64,000 bases of DNA from Theocolax elegans (lineage: Eukaryota > Arthropoda > Insecta > Hymenoptera > Cerocephalidae): NCBI GenBank assembly GCA_026168455.1, contig CM047430.1, forward strand, positions 1,441,473 to 1,505,472. The letters are read 5' to 3'. Under the pieces are notes generated by a model, which searched no databases, had not been told where the DNA came from, and was given only the letters and a program-made list of their open reading frames with translations. Numbering within the stretch: position 1 is the stretch's first letter; every line of letters begins with the position of its first letter. The position numbers were made by a program, and so were the translations under genes. Shown piece by piece: positions 43,722-54,145 of this stretch.

Positions 43722-43954
43722 ATATATTTAATCTATATATATCTGGGTTTGTATTAATGAGATAACCAAGTATAAATATTATTTTTTTTATTATATAAAC
43801 AATATAAATATTATTGTCATTTTTCGCTTTATGAATAAATAAATATAATTATGAATAAATAATATTTATCAGTATTTTTTTATTATTATTTATTATACAT
43901 AATCCTTTACCTGTCGGCTTAGTACTTCTTTTATAGTATACATTTTTAAATTAT
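43722..43954. other. AT-rich flank of Gypsy-2
   Basis: No gene. A stretch at 43766-43832 resembles 29875-29945 on the other side of Gypsy-2 (shared TTATATAAACAATATAAATA-like sequence). Both may belong to one older AT-rich repeat. Confidence 0.35.
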
Positions 43955-44527
43955 CAAAAGGCGCGATAGCGCCTGCACGCAAGTATGCAGGCGCGTAAGC
44001 CCTATTATACAGCTAACTAACCCCTCAGATTTTTTATATTTTCGTACATTTAAAATTATACTATCTATTTATGCAATGACAAATCTCACATCTATTTTTT
44101 ATATAAGTTTTCACTTTACAATATATCCGGTTTGAATTCATAAGTGCATAGTGGAGAAATTCGATATTATTAAAGTTGCTTGCTGAATTCCGATTCTCGA
44201 ATTTTGCTATTTCCACTTTCTTTTTCATTCGATGCAAACAAAAAGAGATAGCGTCATAGGAGATGCGAAAGATAGAAAGAGACGAAATTTTTTCCAGCCC
44301 GTGAGAGAACGCCTACAGACGTAAAAACTGTTGGCAAGTTGTTTGAGAAGAGGCCGCAAGGGGGAACTACTGCGCTACTCTCAGCATTACACACATCGTA
44401 TATATATAGATATATTTCATAGTGTCAGAAAGAATAATAAAATATATTATATATTTCATAGTGTCAGAAAGAATAATAAAAAAAGATAAAGATTGTTATT
44501 GACTAATTGAGATAATGTAAAAGAAAA

Positions 44528-44571
44528 ATGATTGATTCCCAAGGAGAAAACGAGATGAATGTTAATGCTAA
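44528..44571 (+). pseudogene. KRR1 exon fragment (start only)
   Basis: A 44-base fragment matching the beginning of the exon copies that follow (ATG, then AAGGAGAAAACGAG). It breaks off into the AATTTCATAGTGTCAG sequence that also precedes it. It is a fourth, truncated repeat of the same unit. Confidence 0.5.
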
Positions 44572-44648
44572 TTTCATAGTGTCAGAAAAAATAATAAAAA
44601 AAGATAAAGTTTGTTATTGACTATTTGAGAATAAAGATTTATAGAAAA

Positions 44649-44852
44649 ATGACTGATTCCCAAGGAGAAAACCAGCTCAATGTTAATTCCAAATCGATCA
44701 GTAGAAGAGAGTTCCTTTGCGACTTTTTCCCATGTACAGGGAAAAGTATTTGAAAGAATGTTGACCACTGGTACAAAAGGCAATTGAGCGAGCATTTTAT
44801 CAAAGCAGAGTTGGACCTTATTGTCTTGTTTAATGATAAACACTCTCACAAG
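44649..44852 (+). pseudogene. KRR1 first-coding-exon copy 1, broken
   Basis: Begins with ATG and MTDSQGENQLNVN, loses the next segment, and in shifted frames encodes FPMYREKYLKEC, PLVQKAIE and EHFIKAELDLI. These are recognisable parts of the N-terminal region of KRR1, a KH-domain protein of the small-subunit processome. It ends CACAAG followed by GTAATT, which keeps the exon-intron boundary. At least two frameshifts and a stop make it non-coding. Confidence 0.65.
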
Positions 44853-45048
44853 GTAATTATACTTTTTCTTTTAACATTGTCAATTAACTGTTAACCTCTT
44901 ACAAATTTTAACCTCCCTTAATTTAATTTTTTTTAGTTATCATAAAAAGATAACCATTTATTATTTCTTTTAGATATTATTATAGACTATTTGAGCCTTA
45001 AGAGTTGAATTATAATAGACTATTTGAGCCTAAAGAGTTGAAAGAAAA

Positions 45049-45298
45049 ATGACTTATTCCGAAGGAGAAAACGAGCTCAATGTTAATGGTAGTGCGTGGA
45101 CTGTAAAAATATTTGAATTCAAGCCGAAAGACAATCAACATCTATTAGTAGCAGAGAGTTCCTTTGCGACTTTTTCCCATGTACAGGGAAAAGTATTTAA
45201 AAAATGTTGGCCACTGGTACAAAAAGCAATCGAGCGAGCATTTTGTCAAAGCAGAGTTGGACCTTATATTCTCGTTTAATGATAAACACTCTCACCAG
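45049..45298 (+). pseudogene. KRR1 first-coding-exon copy 2, best preserved
   Basis: Open from the ATG at 45049 to 45279 (76 codons). The first 36 residues (MTYSEGENELNVNGSAWTVK, then FEFKPKDNQH) and the SSFAT phrase fit the KRR1 N-terminus. From SSFAT on the frame is shifted relative to FPMYREKYLK...CWPLVQKA, and again near EHF, so the protein would be altered. It ends CTCACCAG followed by GTAATT, an intact donor site. The intron-like sequence after it shows that the copy came from genomic DNA rather than from an mRNA. Confidence 0.7.
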
Positions 45299-45432
45299 GT
45301 AATTATACTTTTTCTTTTAACATTGTTGTAACCTCCCTTAATTTAATTTTTTTTAGTTATCATAAAAAGATAACCATTTATTATTTCTTCTAGATATTAT
45401 AGACTATTTGAGACTAAAGATTTGAAAGAAAA

Positions 45433-45666
<234 letters not shown>

Positions 45667-46536
45667 TGAAAGGGATGTTTAATTAATAATTATACCTTCA
45701 CTTACTTAAATAATTTTAACAAATGTTGATAAGGTATTAATTATGCTGTATATACTTATATTTATTGAATACGTTTTTTACATTTAAATAAAACAAATAA
45801 ATAATATTTTGACACCATACTTGTGAATTTGTACACCTTCGTAGAAGATCGTAGAGGATCTTATGTATTACATAAGATTAGTTAATATAAAAAAAAAACA
45901 ATTAAAGTAAATAAATTACGTAGGGTATATACTTTTCTGAAAAAATGTTGTGTTTTCAACAGAAATACTTGGTGATTTTTAGTTTATACTTTTCAATAGA
46001 CCAATAGTTCCACTTTCTTCTTTCTTTAAAGGACATTTTTTACTTTTTACCCTATTGTAAAATGTGATTTTTATATTTTGCACTCTTTAAAGAGTAATTT
46101 TAGTTTATTTAGTCGTTTAAAAGGTGTAGTTTTGGGATTTTTAATGTTACTTTAAAGAGTAGTAAAGTCAACAAATTACTCATTTAAGGTTCAGTTTTTA
46201 CTCTTAGCGGTTAAGACCCTACTAGCACACAACGTTTTGGCAACGTTGTGGCAGCGTTGTTTTGACAACGTTACAACGTTGTTATAAAAGTTGTTGAAAC
46301 GTTGGAGCAACGTTGCTACAACGTGGGATATGTCCGCTAAGATTTTTGTAAGTTGCCGCGATAGGTGGAAATAACGTTGTAACAACGTTTGAGCAACGTT
46401 GAAAATGCCTTTTACAAATGTATTTTATATAAAAACTTTAAAAACTTAAAATATGTCCTGGGCAAGCTAAAAAATACATTTTTAAATGCACAGAATTTTA
46501 ATTAATGAAAGAAAAATAAAAAAAAATATTTTCCAT

Positions 46537-46605
46537 CCGCGGGAATTGAACCTCGGATCTTCAGCTCCGGAGGCTTGCTCTCTACCAACTGAGCTATTTT
46601 GTTGT
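46537..46605 (-). ncRNA. tRNA-like sequence, left arm of foldback
   Basis: On the minus strand: ATAGCTCAGTTGGTAGAGAG (an excellent D-arm/A-box match), CCTCCGGAGCTGAAGATC in the anticodon region, then GAGGTTCAATTCCCGCGG (B-box match). The T stem and acceptor stem do not pair well, so it is tRNA-derived and probably not an aminoacylated tRNA. Internal Pol III promoter boxes look intact. Confidence 0.6.
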
Positions 46606-46695
46606 TCCTGTCATTAAATTAACTTTAGGTTATTAATTTCAGAGCATATTTTAATAGTAGTTTATAACCTAAAGTTAATTTAATGACAGAAACAA

Positions 46696-46761
46696 CTAGA
46701 ATAGCTCAGTTGATAGAGAGTAAGCCTCCGGATCTAAAGATCCGAGGTTCAATTCCCGCGG
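46696..46761 (+). ncRNA. tRNA-like sequence, right arm of foldback
   Basis: Mirror copy of the tRNA-like sequence in the left arm, with a few differences: AGCTCAGTTGATAGAGAG, and GGATCTAAAGATCC, which makes a perfect hairpin in the anticodon region. The B box GGTTCAATTCCC is unchanged. It points outward from the foldback centre. Confidence 0.6.
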
Positions 46762-47129
46762 CTTGAAAATTTTTTTTAATTTTTTTTATTAATTAAAAGT
46801 TTGTGCATTTAAAAATGTATTTTTTCGCTTGCCCAGGACATTTTTTAAATTTTTATATAAAATACATTTTTAAAAGGCATTTTCAACGTTGCTCAAACGT
46901 TGTCAAAACGTTATTTCCACATATCGCGGCAACTTATATACATCTTAGCGGACATATCCCACGTTGTAACAACGTTGCTCCAACGTTTCAACAACATTTA
47001 TAACAACGTTGTAACGTTGTCAAAACCACGTTGCCACGACGTTGCTACAACGTTGTGTGCTAGTAGGGGAGTGTGTGATGAAACTTCTTTAATTTGACTG
47101 AATTTTCCTGAACGAAATGTCAGACCCAA

Positions 47130-47720
47130 ATTACACAAATCTATTGATAAAATCATGTGGATTGTTTACAAACACTTGGTTAAATGAAATAATAATTACT
47201 TTACAAAACTACTAATAAAACTTGTATTTAAAAAAATAGCGTAAGGCAATATACTGAGTTCACTATGTTGGGAACTTTATTAGATTAAAATAATTATGTA
47301 TGTTCTTTAATTGATGATACAGAGTACTAAAATTGGCAAAAAGTATATAATTCTAGTAACAATTATAACTAATATTAGTATAAATTGTTTGTTTCTGATA
47401 AATACAAGGTTTTCTACACTATTAAATTTTATAGAAAGTTTCAATATATTATATATAAAATAATAATAAATAAATATAACAATACTTTCTGGCAACTTTA
47501 GTATGCTATATCACCAATGAAACAATATAAATTATTATTTTAATCTAATACAGTTCCCAACATAGAGAACCCAGTATACTGCCTTGCGCTATTTTTTTAA
47601 ATACAAGTTTTACTAGTAGTTCTGTAAAATAATTATTATACCACTTCACTATGTATTTATAAAGATTCTACGTAATTTTACCAATTAATTCATGTGCTTT
47701 AAAGATATATTTACTTATAT
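47130..47720. repeat. Inverted repeat within element A
   Basis: Arms of about 170 bases (47140-47310 and 47535-47705) share, inverted, phrases such as AATAGCGTAAGGCAATATACT and GTTGGGAACT around 220 bases of AT-rich sequence. The right arm recurs in element B at 55680-55870. There is no gene. Confidence 0.65.
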
Positions 47721-48003
47721 TATCTAATAAATAACTTTAATTATTACTCCCATCTTTTGTCTGTTTCTTTAAATTTTAATTAAATATTTTTTTTTATATT
47801 ACAAATCTCCATATATGAAGCTTTTGCAATTGAAAGGACTGAAATCAAACTGGAACGACAAGTATTTTGAATCTAACTCCCATATTTTCTCTACTTATTT
47901 ATATTTTATTACACCTTTTTTATATGTAACTTATATCAAACTGGAATCAACAAGTATTTTGAATCTAACTCCCATATTTTCTCTACTTATTTATATTATT
48001 TTA

Positions 48004-48901
48004 TTACACCTTTCTTTGCCAATACTTATTTTTATTTTCTTCATTACCTAATCTAAACCTTGCCATAATACTAATTACTTCACCGCTTAGGTTTTTTGTT
48101 AAATATAAAGGTACATTTGTTGTTATTAAAGTCTTATATCGTCTACAACTGTTTGATTTATCTATCCTTTCTTTTCTCATCTCTTTTTCTTTTTCAGCTA
48201 ACCTGTTCCATAATTCTGTTATTATATTTCCTTGTTCTGATCTTATCCTCTCTTTCTCCTTACTATCTATTTCTGCTCTTTTCCAGCATATCTTTCTATC
48301 GTTTTCCCATTTACCTAATTTGTCGTTACTTTCTTCCCTATCTAGTTCATATATGCAGTCTTTTATTATTACTTTATTAGAATCTTTTGCCTTTTTCTCA
48401 TATGTTACTGCCCTTTTTGTTGCTTTTAAGCTTGTTAGTATCTGTTTAGATTCTTCTATCACTAATTAATCTGCCGTAGTTCTATTCAAACCTAATACCC
48501 ATTTTAAATACTTTTTCTGCACCACGTCTAATTCTGTTTGTTTTTTCCAACCCCATATTTCTGATCCGTATAATCCTACTGATTCTACTAAGGCTGTAAA
48601 TATTTTTAATCTCCTATTATAAGAATTTTTTAATAAATGTTCTCCTATGCTTCATGTATTTCTCATTACTATTTCGGCTTTTCTTTTTAATTCCTTAATA
48701 TGACTATTATTTCCTGCATTCTTTTGCAATACATAACCTAAATATTTTATTTCTTTAACTTCTTCTATAGTTTTATCACCTCATTTCCAATGTCTCATCT
48801 TTTTCCCACCCACCCCCTCTTCAAATACAATTCTTTTAGATTTCTCCGTACTTAACTCTATCTCTTTTTTCTTTAAATATAACTTAAATCTTTTTAGCAT
48901 A
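48004..48901 (-). pseudogene. LINE, C-terminal part of ORF2
   Basis: Minus-strand sequence reading, with several stops and frame changes, through KEIKYLGYVLQKNAGN, FTALVESVGLYGSEIWGW and KKYLKWVLGLNRTT. This is the typical post-RT region of insect APE-type LINEs. The last 152 codons (from 48462) are open, charged and Lys/Glu-rich, and end WQRKV at 48004. The rest of the LINE lies to the right, separated by nested insertions. Confidence 0.85.
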
Positions 48902-48914
48902 TAATCTAGTTCCT

Positions 48915-50832
48915 AGATGGTAAAAGAATTTATTGTTCGTCCAAAAATTAATTTAATGAAATAAAACTTCAATTGATCTCCACGAACTCAGTTTTTTATT
49001 TTGTGCCGACGTTTCGGACGTTTTTTTGACCGTCCCTTTTCAAGGCTATACAAAAAAACACTCATTAAATTTACAATTACGCACAGATTCATAAGGCAAC
49101 AATAATAAAACACACTTAGTACATAATCTTACCAATAAAAAAGGCGCAGAGATGTTAAGTTTACATATTGGTTAGAACATAATCCTCCATCGATATCGCA
49201 CAACTATCAAATTTAATTAAATTAAAATTAATATTAAAAATTAAAAACTGAATATAAACTAGAGGAGAAGAAATATTAAATAATTAAAATTAAAAGGTCT
49301 TATTACCTTTGCACAACCCTCCACTTTACATGTTGAGAAGAAAACGAGGACCTCCCCGAAGGGAGTCCTGTACACTAGTGAGACTTATATACTAATTATA
49401 GCATCGTCTAACCGCTTACAATACATTTCAGCATATACATATACCAATGTGTACATATATACATATAATATATGTATAACGTGTATACTAATATTAACGA
49501 GAATCTATTAAACAAAAATCAAATCCGGAGACCAAGGGTTGTTTTACCATTCATAAAGGGATTGACTCCGAAACTAAACGTATTTATTAAGAAGCATGAT
49601 TTTCTATTGATTAATCGCACTATAAATAAGTTTAACAAGATTATAAAATTGGGTAAAGATAAAACAGTAAAGAATGAAATTTGTAATATTGTATATAAGA
49701 TACCATGTGGTAATTGCCCAGCGTTATTCATAGGCACGAGTAAGCGTAAACTCAAAACCCGCATAAGAGAACATAAAAATGACGTAAAGAATAAAAATGA
49801 CAGATCCGCATTAGCGGTCCACACAATTAAAACAGGACATAGCATTGATTTTAATAAAACTTGTATTATGGACATAGAAAATAATTTTAAAAAACGTATG
49901 TTCTCCGAAATGATGAATATTTATATACATGACGAGACATTAAACCGTATTGGAGACGTAAATTTTCTAAAAACATATATAGAGTTACGCTTGACAGTGT
50001 GACAATGTTATGTGCGTAGGCGGTATTATACATCGATATTTGTTAACTCTTTCGCTTGGCCGTCCACTTGATGTGTTCAGTCTCTGGGTATGGGGGGATT
50101 ACGCGACGCATGGAGGTGGCACGTCTTATGAGCTGCCGGGGGGAATCCTAGTAGGCTTGGGTTTAACAGGCCGAGTGTTACTTCTTCGCAGCGCGTGGTC
50201 GCCTAATACATGAGAGAAGTTTCAGCTCGTTTGGCCCCGCAATATATTTACTCTTTTATTATTATTATTTTGATACGGTTTGTAAGTGTGTACTTGTACG
50301 TATACACGTTATACATATATTATATGTATATATGTACACATTGGTATATGTATATGCTGAAATGTATTGTAAGCGATTAGACGATGCTATAATTAGTATA
50401 TAAGTCTCACTAGTGTACAGGACTCCCTTCGGGGAGGTCCTCGCTTTCTTCTCAACATGTAAAGTGGAGGGTTGTGCAAAGGTAATAAGACCTTTTAATT
50501 TTAATTATTTAATATTTCTTCTCCTCTAGTTTATATTCAGTTTTTAATTTTTAATATTAATTTTAATTTAATTAAATTTGATAGTTGTGCGATATCGATG
50601 GAGGATTATGTTCTAACCAATATGCAAACTTAACATCTCTGCGCCTTTTTTTTTGTTAAGATTATGTACTAAGTGTGTTTTATTATTGTTGCCTTATGAA
50701 TCTGTGCGTAATTGTAAATTTAATGAGTGTTTTTTTGTATAGCTTTGAAAAGGGACGGTCAAAAAAACGTCCGAAACGTCGGCACAAAATAAAAAACTGA
50801 GTTCGTGGAGATCAATTGAAGTTTTATTTCAT
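48915..50832 (+). mobile_element. Penelope-like element with inverted terminal arms, inside the LINE
   Basis: Flanked by the 13-bp duplication TAATCTAGTTCCT (48902-48914 and 50833-50845), which lies in LINE coding sequence. Arms of about 540 bases (from 48940 and to 50832) are inverted copies. Between them is a GIY-YIG ORF; no RT is left. Degenerate hammerhead-like motifs occur in both arms (49007-49045 minus, 50741-50785 plus), with good stem II (GGACG/CGTCC) and GAAACGTC but an altered core (TTGAAAA). Its right arm marks the 3' terminal repeat. Confidence 0.88.
49472..50002 (+). CDS. Penelope-like GIY-YIG endonuclease domain fragment
   Basis: 176 codons, open throughout. Residues 1-70 would be the linker after the RT. 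Residues 72-160 are a GIY-YIG nuclease: IVYKIPCGNC...LFIGTSKRKLKTRIREHKNDV, with a later H...E region (HTIKTGHS...NNFKKRMFSEMMNI). The second motif reads FIG rather than YIG. The Cys pair before the motif (CGNC) is typical of Penelope-like elements. The RT half is missing, so it is a remnant and not an independent gene. Confidence 0.75.
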   Translation: MYNVYTNINENLLNKNQIRRPRVVLPFIKGLTPKLNVFIKKHDFLLINRTINKFNKIIKLGKDKTVKNEICNIVYKIPCGNCPALFIGTSKRKLKTRIREHKNDVKNKNDRSALAVHTIKTGHSIDFNKTCIMDIENNFKKRMFSEMMNIYIHDETLNRIGDVNFLKTYIELRLTV

Positions 50833-50845
50833 TAATCTAGTTCCT

Positions 50846-51167
50846 CCTTACTTTTTGCAATTAAAGCTATATCATCCGCGTACGTAATTGACCAAATTTT
50901 TAATCTTCCAATCCCTATACCCTCGACTATTCCTTTTTTCATTTCCTCTTCTAAATCATGTAAATATATATTAAATAACCCTGGACTCAGTAGGCACCCC
51001 TGTCTGACCCCTTTAGTCGTCCAAAATTCCGTAGTTAGTTCTCCATTCCGTAGTTAATTCTAACCCTATTTTTCGTTTCCTCATACGTTTCTAAAATTCT
51101 GCTTCTTAACCTTTTTCCAATACCTTTTTTTTTCCATACATTCTTTTAATTTCAGTCTATTTACCTT
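50846..51167 (-). pseudogene. LINE reverse transcriptase, catalytic segment
   Basis: On the minus strand it encodes, with one short internal duplication and frame breaks, VNRLKLKECM, WTTKGVRQGCLLSPGLFNIYL and ITYADDIALIAKSKEEL. The YADD is the catalytic motif of non-LTR RTs. It continues directly into the 48.0-48.9 kb part once the Penelope-like insertion is ignored. On the other side it continues at 57539 beyond element B. Confidence 0.85.
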
Positions 51168-51173
51168 ATCAAA

Positions 51174-54145
51174 CTGGAATCGACAAGTATTTCGAATCTA
51201 ACTCCCATATTTTCTCTACTTATTTATATTTTATTACACCTTTTTTATATAATAGTTTTCTGCAATTGAAAATATTGAAATCAAAAACACCTTCCAAGAA
51301 GGTGTCAAAACCCGCAAGTATTTTGTGTTAACACCTATTTTATATGTAACTTATATATTTAACATTATGTATATATATATACAGTTTCTGCAATTGAAAG
51401 TACTGAAATCAAAGCGGTATAATCGACAAGTATTTTGTATATATTACCGTAAATTTGTGATTAATTAAACATTTACATATATTTCTTAAACTCCAGAAAA
51501 AGTTCTGCAATAGAAAGTACTGAAATCAAAGCGGAATCAACAAGTATTTATTTTTAAAAATACAAATATCTATTAAATTGAAAACAAACATTTTTTCAGA
51601 AAAGCATCCTACAAATTTACATTTCAATTCTAGTCCTGTCATGTCCTACAAGCAATAAATAAATAATTTTTTAATAATTTTATTAATTTCTGCAAAACTG
51701 ATAAAAAATAAATTTCTGACTTTTTTATTCTCTTTAAATACTCAATGTCTATCCTTCCCGTGTCTTACAGCAATAGATAAACAATTTTATATAATAATAA
51801 TAATAATATTCATTTGTGCAAAATTAATTTCTGCAAAACTAATAAAAAAGTAATTTCTCTCTTTTTTATTCTCTTTAAATAAAATAATACTTGCACCACC
51901 GTTGGTTAAGTATTTCAAAATTTTTTTATGATTTACTAATAAGGTAAAAGTACCAATTACTGAAGACCTAAGGATATTAGACATTATGTTTAATGTATAG
52001 TTTGTTGAAAAATATACACAAAATTAAAAACTATTAGTTCTAATAAAAAGTATTTGCTTTATAGCGTGTGTTGCATTGCAAACGCACTAATCTTCATGTT
52101 TAATTTTCATAATATAAATGAAAATACAATTGATGACATTGAACCGCAATATCTGGACTAACAAAACGTGATTGTACCTCTGTCCGAATGCATACGTCCC
52201 AATAACTGTACGTAACTTTACCATGCTGTAAATGATAATTTAAAAAGCAACTGCACCATAATAAATAATTAATAAATACGTAAAATCTGTGCAGAGAATA
52301 TAATTATTTATTAATTAATGTATAAAGTTTTTTACGAAGGAAAGTATATAAAGTAGTAAAGTAAAGGTTAAATGAGAAACTTATATTAAATACGTTTATT
52401 ACAAAATTTTAACAAATTTAACAGTGTATGAATGTTTCTGATTAATAGTTACACACTTATATTAATATTAAATGAATAAACTGAAACAGTTATTTTAATA
52501 TGCAGTATTTAATTATAAAATTTGTAGGTTAACTTTGTCATCTTATTCTAAATTTACTAATTTTTCTTACGTACAATGTATTAAATTAATATGAAAAACA
52601 ACTACATACATTATAGTATAAATAAATATAACTGTAAAATAGTTAATACTTACTCAATTCTTTAATGAATAAATAATAATTTAGAACAAAAGTCGAGATC
52701 ATGAGAAATTATTACGATAGAACGTAACAAATAATATAAACTAGATTATAGTACATTAAAAATTATGTTTATGCATTTTTTAGATGTTATAACTAATTAA
52801 TATATCCCAAATCGCCTTAAGCGTGCACGCGAATTTCTTAGCAAATCGTTCAGAAAATCCGTTATTTTAGTATTGTGAACATCATTAGTCAAATATTGAT
52901 TTTTTATATAAATTAAAACAAAACCGACATAAAACTTTTTTTCGTTTAAGCTAACGAATGTTCAAAGTATTTAAATATATTAAATACGTTTATATGTCTG
53001 CTCTCATAATTTTGCAAAACGTAATTTTCCATTCGTGTCCAGCATCTGGGACTTGTCCAGTCATTGGTACTTTTACCTTATCCTCTTGTATACTGATGAT
53101 AGTTTAAAAAAAGTTGAAATAAAGCAATCTAATGTTTAAAACCTAATATTTCTAAATTGGAATTGAACGTGTCTATTCTTTTTCTAATCAATAAATAGTT
53201 GTCAAGTGCGGGTGCTTTGTTTAACTGCTGAAGTCAAATAAAAATTAATCGCTGATACGATATATACAGGTCTCATGAGAAACATTAAGTCATATATATA
53301 CTTAATCTTACCTTAAAATATTTATAAGCCCTTGATAGAAACATGCATATGCAGTGTGTTATGCAGTTAGAATTAGACTTAACATACAAGAGAAAGAAAG
53401 CAATTCAACGAGTGGTGCAAGTATTATTTTATTTAAAGAGAATAAAAAAGAGAGAAATTACTTTTTTATTAGTTTTGCAGAAATTAATTTTGCACAAATG
53501 AATATTATTATTATTATTATATAAAATTGTTTATCTATTGCTGTAAGACACTTATTGTGTATTTAAAGAGAATAAAAAAGTCAGAAATTTATTTTTTATC
53601 AGTTTTGCAGAAATTAATAAAATTATTAAAAAATTATTTATTTATTGCTTGTAGAACATGACAGGACTAGAATTGAAATGTAAATTTGTAGGATGCTTTT
53701 CTGAAAAAATGTTTGTTTTCAATTTAATAGATATTTGTATTTTTAAAAATAAATACTTGTTGATTCCGCTTTGATTTCAGTACTTTCTATTGCAGAACTT
53801 TTTCTGGAGTTTAAGAAATATATGTAAATGTTTAATTAATCACAAATTTACGGTAATATATACAAAATACTTGTCGATTATACCGCTTTGATTTCAATAC
53901 TTTCAATTGCAGAAACTGTATATATATATACATAATGTTAAATATATAAGTTACATATAAAATAGGTGTTAACACAAAATACTTGCGGGTTTTGACACCT
54001 TCTTGGAAGGTGTTTTTGATTTCAATATTTTCAATTGCAGAAAACTATTATATAAAAAAGGTGTAATAAAATATAAATAAGTAGAGAAAATATGGGAGTT
54101 AGATTCGAAATACTTGTCGATTCCAGTTTGATTTCAGTCCTTTCA
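51174..54145. repeat. Large palindrome within element B
   Basis: Arms 51174-51905 and 53413-54145 are reverse complements over about 730 bases with few differences. Each contains several copies of a 40-50 base phrase with TTCTGCAATTGAAAGTACTG, ATCAAAGCGG and CAAGTATTT. The same phrase is found in the LINE 3' tail at 47815-47990. The centre holds the 1.14-kb DNA element at 51940-53080. Confidence 0.85.
51940..53081. mobile_element. Non-autonomous DNA element, copy 2 (complete)
   Basis: Terminal inverted repeats TAAGGTAAAAGTACCAAT (51940) and its exact inverse (ending 53081), the first and last TA perhaps being the target duplication. It is the reverse-strand copy of 11958-13041. It is about 1.14 kb, AT-rich, with no transposase ORF. 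TA targets and this end structure would fit a Tc1/mariner-like family, which I infer rather than show. Confidence 0.75.

Larger units (their letters stand above)
46217..47068. mobile_element. 852-bp foldback element with ACGTTG arrays and tRNA-like arms
   Basis: Ends CCCTACTAGCACACAACGTT and its exact inverse. The outer 170 bases of each arm consist of short ACGTTG/CAACGT repeats (for example GTTGTAACAACGTT). The inner arm halves each contain a tRNA-like sequence, and the arms (to about 46640 and from 46663) pair almost throughout around a short spacer. A 2-bp GA on both sides may be the target duplication. There is no ORF. Confidence 0.8.

Noticed and set aside
29875..43832. Similar AT-rich flanks of Gypsy-2 as a long target duplication
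   Set aside because: The true 4-bp AAAT duplication sits directly at the LTR ends. The similar 65-base stretches lie away from the ends and are imperfect.
45049..45279. Intact small gene
   Set aside because: The open frame mixes KRR1-like residues with shifted-frame residues. It is a broken exon copy and not a new gene.
46537..46761. Two genuine tRNA genes
   Set aside because: A and B boxes are good, but acceptor and T stems do not pair, and both copies are part of a foldback element.
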